NCBI GenBank assembly: GCA_947479475.1
Contig: CANJZW010000019.1
Span: 1 to 60,220 of the forward strand
Source of the DNA: Chthoniobacteraceae bacterium
Lineage (GTDB): Bacteria > Verrucomicrobiota > Verrucomicrobiia > Chthoniobacterales > Chthoniobacteraceae
Direction of reading: 5' to 3'
Length of the DNA stretch: 60,220 nt
Position 1 is the stretch's first letter. Every line of letters begins with the position of its first letter. Below, in pieces: positions 1 to 8,561 of the stretch. The notes beneath the pieces were generated by a model. It was not told the DNA's origin. It saw only the letters and a program-made list of their open reading frames with translations, and searched no databases. The translations under genes were made by a program, and so were the position numbers.

Positions 1-1221
1 CTGCTGGCCTCACCAGCGCTTCTGGGATTGACCGCTTGCAAACCGAATGTGCCCGAGGCTCCCGCAGCCGCAGCGCCCGCGGCTTCACCCGCTCCCGCCC
101 CTGCCGCGCCAGCAACTCCCGCCGCGCCGGCAACCGCCGCACCAAAGGCCGATGCCGCCCCGAAAGGCGACGCTCCGAAAGGTGACGCTCCGAAGCCTGA
201 AGGCGCTCCCTCTTCAGGTGCCAACCCCGCCCCGGCGGAAGGCGCCACCGCGAAAAACGCTCCGGCAGCCCCTCCTGCTTTGCCGGGCGACCTGGCCGCT
301 CTGTTGAATCCCGACCAAGCCCCGGCCGCGCCCCTGCCCGATGTGGTGGCGACCGTGGAAGGCCAGGACATCAAAAAGGAAGAGCTTGAACAGGCGCTCA
401 TCGCCGCCCTCGGCCGCCAGGGCATCCCTGCCGAGCAGATGCCCGCTGGACAGAAAGCGCAAGGGTACAAGATGTTGCTCAACGACCTGATTACCGAAAA
501 ACTCGTGACCAAGAGGGCGGCCAGCGTCGAGGTGAAAGAGGAAGACATCAACGCTCAGTTCGAACAACTCCGCTCCCGTTTTCCCACCCCGGAAGCTTTC
601 CAGGAACAGCTCACCAAGACGGGGCAGACCCTCGAGAAGGTCAAGGAAGACATCCGCTCCTATCTGCGCCAGCAGAACTGGGTGCAGGATCAGGTCAAGG
701 ACGCGCCGAAAGCCAGCGATGCCGATGCCGAGGAGTTCTACACCAAGAACCCCGACCAGTTTAAAAAGCCGGAACAAGTCCGGGCCAGCCACATCCTGAT
801 TGCCGTTCCCGCCGATGCGAACGAAGCGCAGGTGGGCGAAAAGAAAAAGGCGGCGGATGCCATCGCGGTGCGCGTCAAAGGCGGCGAAGCCTTCGACAAA
901 CTAGCGGCTGAACTCTCCGAAGATCCCAGCGCCAAGCAGAACTCCGGCGACTTGAACTTCTTCTCGCGGGAGCAGATGGTGCCCGAATTTTCCAAGGCGG
1001 CGTTCGAGATGAAAAAGGGTGACATCAGCGATCCGGTCAAAAGCCAGTTCGGGTTCCACGTCATCCAGGTGACCGACCGCAAGGACGCGGAAACGATGGC
1101 CCTGGATTCCGTCAAACCGCGACTGCTGGCCTTTCTGAGCCAGCGGATGCGTGATTCGCAGGTCGAAAAAATGATCAAAGAACTCCGCGACAAAGCGGAG
1201 GTAAAGATCAACCTCCCCTAG
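1..1221 (+). CDS. PPIC-type peptidyl-prolyl isomerase lipoprotein (5' partial)
   Basis: The frame is open to the window edge, so the true start lies upstream. The first visible residues form a hydrophobic stretch ending in a lipobox (L-T-A-C, Cys codon at 37-39), so the product is probably a lipoprotein. A long Ala/Pro/Lys-rich linker with repeated GDAPK-like units (about 40-330) follows. Then comes a SurA/PrsA-like N-terminal helical region (about 345-700) and a rotamase (PPIC) domain with ASHIL near 790 and FGFHVIQV near 1050. Members of this family catalyse cis-trans proline isomerisation and help fold exported proteins in the periplasm. The low-complexity linker may span periplasm or cell wall. 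The family call is firm; the client proteins are unknown. A TTG at 28 falls inside the signal peptide and is not a plausible start. Confidence 0.88.
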   Translation: MLASPALLGLTACKPNVPEAPAAAAPAASPAPAPAAPATPAAPATAAPKADAAPKGDAPKGDAPKPEGAPSSGANPAPAEGATAKNAPAAPPALPGDLAALLNPDQAPAAPLPDVVATVEGQDIKKEELEQALIAALGRQGIPAEQMPAGQKAQGYKMLLNDLITEKLVTKRAASVEVKEEDINAQFEQLRSRFPTPEAFQEQLTKTGQTLEKVKEDIRSYLRQQNWVQDQVKDAPKASDADAEEFYTKNPDQFKKPEQVRASHILIAVPADANEAQVGEKKKAADAIAVRVKGGEAFDKLAAELSEDPSAKQNSGDLNFFSREQMVPEFSKAAFEMKKGDISDPVKSQFGFHVIQVTDRKDAETMALDSVKPRLLAFLSQRMRDSQVEKMIKELRDKAEVKINLP

Positions 1222-1270
1222 TTTTTTCCACCCGCCAAATGGCGGGAAAATGGCGGAAAAGATGCCTTGA

Positions 1271-1312
1271 AAGGCGGTCTCTCTCGATCTGGGAGGGGCC
1301 GCCTTTTCTTTT
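1271..1312 (+). terminator. Rho-independent terminator after the PPIase gene
   Basis: AAGGCGG (1271-1277) pairs with CCGCCTT (1299-1305). Partial CT/AG pairing continues inside the arm, and a T-rich tract (TTTTCTTTT) follows. It lies 50 bases after the PPIase stop, on the correct strand. Confidence 0.75.
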
Positions 1313-1512
1313 GGAACGAGCCCTCTTCGACGCGCGGTTGCGACGCGCGGTTGCGACGATCAAGGGCGGCGCAAAAGTCCCAGAGGAGACTGCAATGCCT
1401 TTTCCCGCCGAGCGGCCTCGGGAGCCCCTCCGGCGCGCAGCAAAAGCGATGCCGCGCGCGCGCTTTCTCACAAATAAATCGCCTTATCCCCCACTCCGTG
1501 CGAAAAGCCTGA

Positions 1513-3033
1513 ATGCAATCAGACTCCTTTCGTGACCTCGGCCTTTCGCCGGAACTGCTGAAGGCCGTCGAACAAATGGGTTTCGACACGGCCTCGCCTA
1601 TTCAGGCGGCAACCATTCCGGCTCTACTTTCAGGCAAAGACGTCGCAGGCCTTTCCAGAACCGGTTCGGGCAAAACAGCCGCATTCGCCATTCCCGCCGT
1701 GGAATGTGTGGATGCAAAAATCAAGGCACCCCAAGTGCTCATGCTCTGTCCCACGCGTGAACTTGCGGTGCAGATTGCGGGTGAGGTGGCGAAACTGGCC
1801 GCCTTCAAACGCGGCGTCATGGAATTGGCCATTTATGGAGGTGCCTCGTATGGAACCCAGTACAGGGGCCTTGAGGACGGCGCCCAAATCATCGCAGGCA
1901 CGCCCGGGCGGATCATGGACCACCTCCAGCGCGGCTCACTGCGCCTGGACGCGATCAAGATGGTGGTGCTGGACGAGGCCGACCGGATGCTCGACATGGG
2001 TTTCCGCGACGACATCGCGACTATCCTCCAGCAGGCGCCTGAAAAACGGCAGACGGCCTTTTTCTCCGCCACCATGCCACCCGCCGTGGAGCAGCTCATT
2101 AAACGCTACACCAGCACCCCTTTCTGGGTCAGGCTCGAAACCCGGGCGGAGGCCGCGCCAGACATCGACCAGTGTTATTTTGAAGTGGGACACGGCTCCC
2201 GGGTGGGCTCTCTTTGCCGTGTTTTAGAAGCCACGAATTTGAAATTCGGCATCATTTTCTGCTCCACCAAAAACGCCGTTGATGGCGTCACTGAACATCT
2301 TGTGGCAGAGGGATATCAGGCGGACCGGCTCCATGGGGACATGTCCCAGGCCATGCGCGAGCGCGTCATGCGGCGCTTCCGCGAGCGCAAGCTGGAGTTC
2401 CTTGTTGCCACGGATGTCGCGGCGCGGGGCATCGACGTCGACGACATTGAAGTGGTCCTCAACTATGACCTGCCGCGCGATCCGGAGGATTACGTGCACC
2501 GCATCGGCCGCACGGGCCGGGCCGGCCGCAGCGGACGCGCCATTTCCTTTGTCACTCCCCGCGAAATGTTTGCCTTGGAGCGCATCTTCCGCCTCACAAA
2601 AATCAAACTCCGTCGGGAACGGATGCCCACGCCGGCAGAAGCGGCCCTCAAACGCACGGAGGTGCTGGTGGAGAGCGTCAAAACACTGATCGCGGCCGGG
2701 GAAATTCATAAAAGCAGCTCGGCCGCGAAGGCCCTGCTGGCAGAGGGAACCGCCCCCGAAACGGTCATCGACGCCCTTCTGCACATGCTCACGCACAAGC
2801 GCGCCTCGGGCAAACCCGCCCCGGCCCACGAGGACGCACCGCACCGGGACGAACCGCCTCGCAACCGGACCCAGCGCCCGCACGACTCCGGCGAGCGCTC
2901 GCGCCGTTCGTATCCACCCTACCAGTCGGGGCGCCCCTCCAACCGGGACGATGCGCGGCCCCGTCCGGCACGCGAGTTTGCCAGCGCGGGTCAGGCGACT
3001 CGGAAGCCGGCTTTCCGCAAGGAACGTCCATAG
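1513..3033 (+). CDS. DEAD-box ATP-dependent RNA helicase
   Basis: All core motifs are visible: Q motif with Phe6 and Gln31, motif I SRTGSGKT (48-55), PTREL (80-84), TPGR (130-133), DEAD (154-157) and SAT (185-187). Lobe 2 has VATDVAARGID and HRIGRTGRAGR. The core ends near residue 370. A C-terminal tail from about 420 is rich in Arg, Pro, Ser and His, as in RNA-binding tails of RhlE/CsdA-type helicases. It probably unwinds RNA duplexes in ribosome assembly or mRNA decay. The exact paralogue (RhlE, DeaD) cannot be settled by eye. The ATG at 1513 places the Q motif at the expected distance from the N-terminus. It stands alone between a terminator and the next gene. Confidence 0.95.
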   Translation: MQSDSFRDLGLSPELLKAVEQMGFDTASPIQAATIPALLSGKDVAGLSRTGSGKTAAFAIPAVECVDAKIKAPQVLMLCPTRELAVQIAGEVAKLAAFKRGVMELAIYGGASYGTQYRGLEDGAQIIAGTPGRIMDHLQRGSLRLDAIKMVVLDEADRMLDMGFRDDIATILQQAPEKRQTAFFSATMPPAVEQLIKRYTSTPFWVRLETRAEAAPDIDQCYFEVGHGSRVGSLCRVLEATNLKFGIIFCSTKNAVDGVTEHLVAEGYQADRLHGDMSQAMRERVMRRFRERKLEFLVATDVAARGIDVDDIEVVLNYDLPRDPEDYVHRIGRTGRAGRSGRAISFVTPREMFALERIFRLTKIKLRRERMPTPAEAALKRTEVLVESVKTLIAAGEIHKSSSAAKALLAEGTAPETVIDALLHMLTHKRASGKPAPAHEDAPHRDEPPRNRTQRPHDSGERSRRSYPPYQSGRPSNRDDARPRPAREFASAGQATRKPAFRKERP

Positions 3034-3135
3034 GCGAATCCCGGCTCAGCGGGTCTCCATTTATGCAACAAGCGGCTTGAAGACTGGCGCTTGACGATGC
3101 TTCGTCCGGCGCCTAAACATCATGTTACCCCCAGC

Positions 3136-3702
3136 ATGAATCTTAGAAAAATCTGTCTTTTTTTTTCCGTCTTGATAGCCCTGCCGGCGCTCAGCGCCTC
3201 GGCGGCGCCGGACCTCATGAACATCCCGCTTGTGGATATTTATGGCAGGCAAGGAGCGATGGGCGCGTGGGCGGGTAAGGTGATTCTGGTGGTGAATGTC
3301 GCGAGCGAATGCGGCTACACGCGCCAGTACGAAGGGCTGGAGGCGCTTTACCAGAAGTACAAGGAAAAGGGCCTCATTGTCCTCGCCTTCCCCAGCAACG
3401 ACTATGGCGCGCAGGAACCCGGTAACGATACGGAAATCCAGAAGTTCTGCAGCTCCAAGTACAACATTACCTTCCCGCTTTTCAGCAAAGTGAGCCTCAG
3501 GGTGAAGGCGCACCCCCTCTTCACCGCGCTTACCAGCCCGGAGTCCCCAATCCCCGGTCCCATCACCTGGAACTTCAACAAGTTTCTCATCGGCAGCGAC
3601 GGTATTCTCAAGGCCCGCTTTCCCTCGGATACGGAGCCCGACTCCCTAGAGCTTAAAAACGCCGTTGAAAAGGAACTCGAGGCGAAATCCAAGCGGCGCT
3701 AA
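3136..3702 (+). CDS. Exported glutathione peroxidase (Cys type)
   Basis: The 188-residue product starts with a signal peptide (about residues 1-24), which favours the ATG at 3136 over an upstream TTG at 3091. The glutathione peroxidase signature NVASECGYT contains the peroxidatic Cys59 (Cys, not Sec). Gln93, Trp145 and Asn146 (in TWNFNKF) complete the known catalytic tetrad. It should reduce hydroperoxides, probably with thioredoxin-like donors as is usual for bacterial Cys-GPx. An exported form is less usual than the cytoplasmic BtuE type and suggests periplasmic peroxide defence. No operon partner is visible. Confidence 0.92.
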   Translation: MNLRKICLFFSVLIALPALSASAAPDLMNIPLVDIYGRQGAMGAWAGKVILVVNVASECGYTRQYEGLEALYQKYKEKGLIVLAFPSNDYGAQEPGNDTEIQKFCSSKYNITFPLFSKVSLRVKAHPLFTALTSPESPIPGPITWNFNKFLIGSDGILKARFPSDTEPDSLELKNAVEKELEAKSKRR

Positions 3703-3783
3703 GCCCCTCCGCACCAGGAGCCTCAGGGCAGACAACCGCGGGTGGTGAACCGCGCCGAAGGAAGGCCTTGGCCGCATCCGGCA

Positions 3784-3807
3784 AGCCCCATTTGGGCTCA
3801 TTTTGGG
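3784..3807 (+). terminator. Weak hairpin downstream of glutathione peroxidase
   Basis: AGCCC (3784-3788) and GGGCT (3794-3798) flank a five-base loop and are followed by CATTTTGGG. The stem is short and the T-tract poor, so termination here is only possible. Confidence 0.3.
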
Positions 3808-3845
3808 CACGATAAATGCTCTATTTAAGAGCTGGGCACACACCC

Positions 3846-6800
3846 ATGAAAACTCCAGTCACCAAAATCTGGTTTGGATTATCGGCGCTCACCTTACTGA
3901 TCACCGCCTGGCAGGTTAGTGTCCATTGGGAGCGCCCGCATGAGGTCGCACTGGCAAAATCAGCTTCCGATAAGGAAATGAGCGGAGAAGAGGCGCCCGC
4001 TATCGCCGTGGATGCGGCCTCCGTGGCCGGTCGGGTGCAGAACGCTCTCGGGCGTGGCAATGCGGCTCAAAGTCCACTTTTAAAAAGGGACGGCCTGGTG
4101 CGAGGTGAGCCTGTGCGGAGCATCCCCGAGGGAATCAACCCCCAGACGATCAAGGGGAGAACGGTTATCCTGAAACAGGCGGGCATGGCGCATTGGGCCA
4201 AATTGCAGGAAGGATCCAACGTCACGTTGCCGGGTTTCGATGAAGAGTCTTATGAAGGCACGATCGCGCTCCGGGTCGAGGACAACGGCTGGCTGCGGTT
4301 TGGCGGTTCCTTGGGCGGAGGCCGCGGCACTTTTTCACTCCACATTCAGAGCGGCCAGCTTGCCGGAAACATCCTGCTTCCCGCCCAAGGCCTCGGCTTG
4401 GAACTGCGCACCGAGCCGAGTGGAGAGGTCATTCTGGTGGAGCGCCGGCTCAGCAATCTTGTGTGCTGGCCCAGCCTCCCGGTTGACCCTGAAGCTGCAG
4501 CAGCTCAGGGTGACGGAATAGCGGCCTCGTCCGGTTCGGCGGCCATTCCACAGATCAATACGCGCCCCGGAGCCAAAGGGCTGATTTACCTTCATTTTGC
4601 AGGGGGAACGATCGTCGACGCGGATTGGAATGGAGGCCAGCCCATCGAGGCGGCCCCCTCGGCGTTGAATGCGGACGGCATCAGGGAAGTGGTAGCCCGC
4701 GTGGCAGAAGACTACGCTCCTTTCGACATGGCGGTGAGCACAATCTTGGCCGACTATGAAAACAGCCGGCCTGGCAGCCGGATGCGTGTGATTATCACAC
4801 CGACCAATGTGCTTCAACCTGGGGCGGGCGGAATCTCTTTGATTGGAAGTTGGCGCTACGCCGGGATGATTCGTACCACTACGGTGCCTGCCTGGGTGTT
4901 TAACTCGAGCATCAAGACGATTGCCGAGGCCGCTTCGCATGAGGTGGGGCATACGCTTGGGCTCAACCACGATGGCACGTTGGTTCCGGCCCACCATCGC
5001 TATGAAAACGGTCTGGATATCTTGATTCCGGCCGCACCGGCATCCCCCTACTATTCAGGAAACGGCACCGAAGGATCCCCCACCAATTGGGCCCCCATCA
5101 TGGGAAACTCGTACACACGCCCGCTCACCCAATGGAGCAAGGGGGAGTACCTAAACGCCAACAATACGGAGGACGATCTTGCCATCATCTCAAGCTCCAG
5201 AAATGGGGTTGGATACGGGGGAAACGCGCCGGACTCGACCACGGATGCCTCCGGCACCTTTAGACTTCTCAAAGTGGAGGCGGGCACATTCGCAGCGAGC
5301 GGCGTGTTGCGACGCGTCGGCCTGCCAGACTTGCAGCAGGCGGATGTACCGGACCGTTTTCAATTCAGCACGACGGGAGGTTCACTGGTCGTGTCCGCTA
5401 AACCGCTCTCCCCCGCGTATACCAATGTGGACATTCAACTCGAGCTCCACAAACAGTCGGGAGTGGCGGGTCCGTTTTCGCTTTTGAGCACGGCAAATCC
5501 CGCCGAGCTTTTGGAGAGCGTGTTGCGCGCCCAAAGCCTTCCCGCTGGCACCTACCAAATCGTGGTGCGCCCCGCGGCATCCACGGAAACCGACACCAAA
5601 ATATATCTTTCAGGCTATTCCTCTTACGGCTCCCTCGGCCCGTACCAAATCACTGGGACATTGGAGAACGCCGATCCCTTGCCCGCCATCGTCAGCCCGC
5701 TGATTCTCAACGGCTGCGTCGGAACACCGATCAATTTCACCCTTGTGGTCACCCCTGGAACAAACGTCCTCGGGGTCTCGGGCAGCCTCCCACCGGGGCT
5801 GATCTGGAATCCGGAGCTCAAAACACTGCAAGGAACCCCAACACAAGAAGGCTCTTACGAAACAAGCTTCGTCCTCCAGTCCAGGAGCGGAACCCTCTCC
5901 CGCCCCCTCAAGTTTTTGGTCGATCGCCCGAGCTTACCCATTCCCGAAATTAGCGGCCTACTCGGCGTTTTGGTGAATTCGACGACGGCTCCCTGGACCG
6001 GGCAACTCTTGCCGTCCGAGAGCGGCGCCCCCATTCGCGCGGCAGTCAGCGGGCGTGTCGCGAACGGAGGAACAAGCCGGCTGCGGCTGCGGATTCCGCC
6101 CAAGCGGACCGTTTCGTTCTGGTGGAAAACGTCCAGCGAGGCGGGTCATGACGGCCTTGAATGCCGTCTCAATGGATCGCTCGCCAAAGACATGGACAGC
6201 GGCGAACCGCTTAAAATCAGCGGCGAAACCGGGTGGATCCACCGCAGAATACGCGTGGATGGCTCTGCCGCAGGCACCCTTGATTTTCTTTATACCAAAG
6301 ACACCAGTCTGAGCGAAGGCGAGGACCGTGGCTGGATCACCGGAGTGGAGATCGGAATGCTGCCCTTTTTTAAGAAGTCCCAGGCATCAGTCCGCCTCAA
6401 GCCCTCCGACACCGCATTGAACCTCTCGGCTCTCGTGGAGAACGCAACGTCCTACCAGTGGAAAAAAGAGGGCGTTCCGTTGGTTGATTCAGTTTCTGGC
6501 GGGCACGAAGTTTCCGGTGCAACGACTCCAAACCTCGTCATCACCGGAGTGACGGGGGCGGATTCCGGTGCTTACACATTATCGGCCACTAACGAATTCG
6601 ACACGGTGGTCTCCCGGAAGGCTGACGTCGTCGTCCCTGCGGTTCCCATCATCCTGCAAACCGTCTCCCCGACCGCTCCTGTCAACGCTGGGGAAACACT
6701 CCTGCTTGGCGTGGATGCCGTTGGCGCGAAGCCCTTCACCACATCCTGGAGGAAGAACGGCGTGCTAATCCGGCGTGTCTCGGGGACTGTTTTACCTTTA

Positions 6801-6908
6801 AAAAATGCAACGCCGGCGACCTCCGGAACCTATTCCGTGACTGTCGGCAACAGCTTTGGAAGCTCCGCTCCAAAGGAGATCACCGCCGAGGTGATCCCGG
6901 CGAAGTAG
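3846..6908 (+). CDS. Large exported metzincin-type zinc metalloprotease with Ig-like domains
   Basis: The ATG at 3846 starts directly at a hydrophobic N-terminal segment (residues 8-25), which may be a signal peptide or anchor; an upstream ATG at 3816 would hide it. The zinc site HEVGHTLGLNHDG lies at residues 365-377 and matches the metzincin pattern HExxHxxGxxHD. A plausible Met-turn (PIMG, Met419) follows. The C-terminal half has a putative He_PIG-like Ig domain (around 'LPPGLIWNPELKTLQGTP') and two Ig-like domains near the end (YQWKKEG...SGAYTLSATN and SWRKNG...SGTYSVTVGN). The 1020-residue size and multi-domain tail fit an extracellular protease acting on polymers or surface proteins. 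The substrate is unknown. No PEP-CTERM or other sorting motif is seen. Confidence 0.85.
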   Translation: MKTPVTKIWFGLSALTLLITAWQVSVHWERPHEVALAKSASDKEMSGEEAPAIAVDAASVAGRVQNALGRGNAAQSPLLKRDGLVRGEPVRSIPEGINPQTIKGRTVILKQAGMAHWAKLQEGSNVTLPGFDEESYEGTIALRVEDNGWLRFGGSLGGGRGTFSLHIQSGQLAGNILLPAQGLGLELRTEPSGEVILVERRLSNLVCWPSLPVDPEAAAAQGDGIAASSGSAAIPQINTRPGAKGLIYLHFAGGTIVDADWNGGQPIEAAPSALNADGIREVVARVAEDYAPFDMAVSTILADYENSRPGSRMRVIITPTNVLQPGAGGISLIGSWRYAGMIRTTTVPAWVFNSSIKTIAEAASHEVGHTLGLNHDGTLVPAHHRYENGLDILIPAAPASPYYSGNGTEGSPTNWAPIMGNSYTRPLTQWSKGEYLNANNTEDDLAIISSSRNGVGYGGNAPDSTTDASGTFRLLKVEAGTFAASGVLRRVGLPDLQQADVPDRFQFSTTGGSLVVSAKPLSPAYTNVDIQLELHKQSGVAGPFSLLSTANPAELLESVLRAQSLPAGTYQIVVRPAASTETDTKIYLSGYSSYGSLGPYQITGTLENADPLPAIVSPLILNGCVGTPINFTLVVTPGTNVLGVSGSLPPGLIWNPELKTLQGTPTQEGSYETSFVLQSRSGTLSRPLKFLVDRPSLPIPEISGLLGVLVNSTTAPWTGQLLPSESGAPIRAAVSGRVANGGTSRLRLRIPPKRTVSFWWKTSSEAGHDGLECRLNGSLAKDMDSGEPLKISGETGWIHRRIRVDGSAAGTLDFLYTKDTSLSEGEDRGWITGVEIGMLPFFKKSQASVRLKPSDTALNLSALVENATSYQWKKEGVPLVDSVSGGHEVSGATTPNLVITGVTGADSGAYTLSATNEFDTVVSRKADVVVPAVPIILQTVSPTAPVNAGETLLLGVDAVGAKPFTTSWRKNGVLIRRVSGTVLPLKNATPATSGTYSVTVGNSFGSSAPKEITAEVIPAK

Positions 6909-7014
6909 ATCTTTTCCATCGGCGCCCTCCGCCCGCGAGGGCGGCGCCCCGCCCGTGCCGCAACCCCTCGCCCTCGATATCCTGCCGAGGCCAAAAAACA
7001 GAGTGGCTATCTGA

Positions 7015-7051
7015 AACAAAAAGGCCGCGCACCCTTAAAGAATGCGCGGCC
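7015..7051 (-). terminator. Rho-independent terminator of the oxidoreductase gene
   Basis: GGCCGCGCA (7023-7031) pairs perfectly with TGCGCGGCC (7043-7051). On the minus strand the stem is followed by TTTTTGTTTC. It lies about 60 bases past the oxidoreductase stop. Confidence 0.85.
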
Positions 7052-7110
7052 GATTCATTGAATACCCGCCAGCAGCTACGCGCTCGCGCGACGGCTGACG
7101 AGGACTGGGG

Positions 7111-8424
7111 CTAGGAGCCCGCTATCTTGTAATCGCGCGAGTTGGGCAGTGTCAGGCTGCCGTCCGCATTGGCCTTCACCGGAGGCGCACCGTTTGGATC
7201 GAGCTTTTCAGACATCACCGAGTCGTTGAGCGCGAGGGTCTGGTCCCACTTGAGCTCCTTGCCCGTGTACACCGCGTACCGGGCGAGGGCGGCGGTGAAG
7301 CTGCTTGTTGCGCCGTAATAGGCATCGTTGTGCGGTGTATTGGAGCGGATGAACTGGTGCAGTTCGTTGTGCTCCACCTGGTAGGGGTTCTCGGATTTCC
7401 CTTCGTACTTCCAGACCACGTTCCCTTTGTAGTCGCTGATCTTGCCGACTTCACAGATCCCCTTGGTTCCGCGGAAGTCTTCGCTGACGCGGCCCAATCC
7501 GGGATACTGTCTGCACTGGCTCGCGACGGAGACGCCACTCTTGTAGATGAGGTTGACGGCAAAGTGATCGAAGATTTCGCTCGGCTGGTCCGGCGTGATG
7601 ACCCGGCGACCGCCCACCCCGAAGGCGCTCACGGGTGTTTCGCCAAGGAACCAGTTGGCCACGTCAATATTGTGCACGTGCTGTTCGCAGATATGGTCTC
7701 CGGAGAGGTAGGCGTAGTGGTACCAGTTGTGAACTTGGGCGGTGACGTCCGTCATCCCTTCCTCACGCTTGCGCCACCAGATGCCAGAGCCGTTCCAGTA
7801 AACATTGGCCTGGAGAATTTCACCGATGGCTCCGTCTTTCACGCGCTTGTATGTTTCGCGGTACTTGTCGTCATAGTGGCGCTGAAGACCAACCACGACC
7901 TTGAGCCCCTTCTTGTCGGCTTCCTGCGCCGCTTCCAGCACCTTGCGGGCGCCCGCCGCGTCAACACAGACGGGCTTTTCCATGAACACATGTTTGCCAG
8001 AGGCCACGGCGGCCGCAAAATGAAACGGGCGGAAACCCGGGGGCGTTGCAAGGATGACCATGTCCACGTCCTTGTCCTGAAGAATCTTCATGTAGCCTTC
8101 GAGGCCCACGTGCATTTTTTCAGGAGTCACGTCTACCTTGTCGCCGTGTTTGGCCTTGAGTCCCTTGACCGTGCTTTCGACGCGGTTCAAAAAGGCGTCA
8201 GCCACGGCGACGATTTTCACATTGGACCCGGGGACACTCAGCGTCTGGTCTGCAGCGCCTGAACCGCGGCCGCCACATCCAATCAGGCCGATGCGGATCA
8301 GCGAATTTTCGGCGTTGGCCTGGCCGCGCATGATATAGGGGAAGGCGGCCATGCCTGCGCCAACAACACTGGCTGTTTTGATTAACTCACGGCGCGAAAG
8401 CACCGGTTTTGAAATTTCGGACAT
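7111..8424 (-). CDS. Tat-exported Gfo/Idh/MocA-family oxidoreductase
   Basis: The 437-residue protein begins with a twin-arginine signal (SRRELIK, Arg11-Arg12, then a hydrophobic run). This favours the start at 8424 over one four codons upstream. A Rossmann motif GCGGRG (49-54) and the family-typical EKP motif (149-151, in VFMEKPVCVD) identify an NAD(P)-dependent dehydrogenase of the Gfo/Idh/MocA type. These act on sugars, inositols or their derivatives. Tat export of a pre-folded, cofactor-loaded enzyme is common for this family in PVC bacteria. Substrate unknown. It follows pnp on the same strand but is separated by a terminator, so it probably has its own promoter. Confidence 0.93.
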   Translation of the reverse strand: MSEISKPVLSRRELIKTASVVGAGMAAFPYIMRGQANAENSLIRIGLIGCGGRGSGAADQTLSVPGSNVKIVAVADAFLNRVESTVKGLKAKHGDKVDVTPEKMHVGLEGYMKILQDKDVDMVILATPPGFRPFHFAAAVASGKHVFMEKPVCVDAAGARKVLEAAQEADKKGLKVVVGLQRHYDDKYRETYKRVKDGAIGEILQANVYWNGSGIWWRKREEGMTDVTAQVHNWYHYAYLSGDHICEQHVHNIDVANWFLGETPVSAFGVGGRRVITPDQPSEIFDHFAVNLIYKSGVSVASQCRQYPGLGRVSEDFRGTKGICEVGKISDYKGNVVWKYEGKSENPYQVEHNELHQFIRSNTPHNDAYYGATSSFTAALARYAVYTGKELKWDQTLALNDSVMSEKLDPNGAPPVKANADGSLTLPNSRDYKIAGS

Positions 8425-8500
8425 AGGTGGGAACAACTAGAGGTTAGGGTTGAAGGGTAACAAATAGATGAGAGCAATACACTGATCCAGCGCAGACTCA

Positions 8501-8537
8501 AAAATTAGGGCCGTCTTTCCCGGAAGAAAGACGGCCC
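8501..8537 (-). terminator. Rho-independent terminator of pnp
   Basis: A perfect 12-bp stem, GGGCCGTCTTTC (8508-8519) with GAAAGACGGCCC (8526-8537), encloses a six-base loop. On the minus strand it is followed by TAATTTTTG. It begins 25 bases after the pnp stop. Confidence 0.9.
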
Positions 8538-8561
8538 AAAGTCAAATCAGCTCAGTGGCTT

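Noticed and set aside
1231..1246. CCCGCC-AAAT-GGCGGG hairpin after the first gene as its terminator
   Set aside because: On the plus strand it is followed by A, not T; the hairpin at 1271-1312 is the better terminator.
7330..8262. 310-codon open frame on the plus strand inside the oxidoreductase gene
   Set aside because: It is antisense to a clear Gfo/Idh/MocA gene and shows no family features; a by-product of GC-rich codon use.
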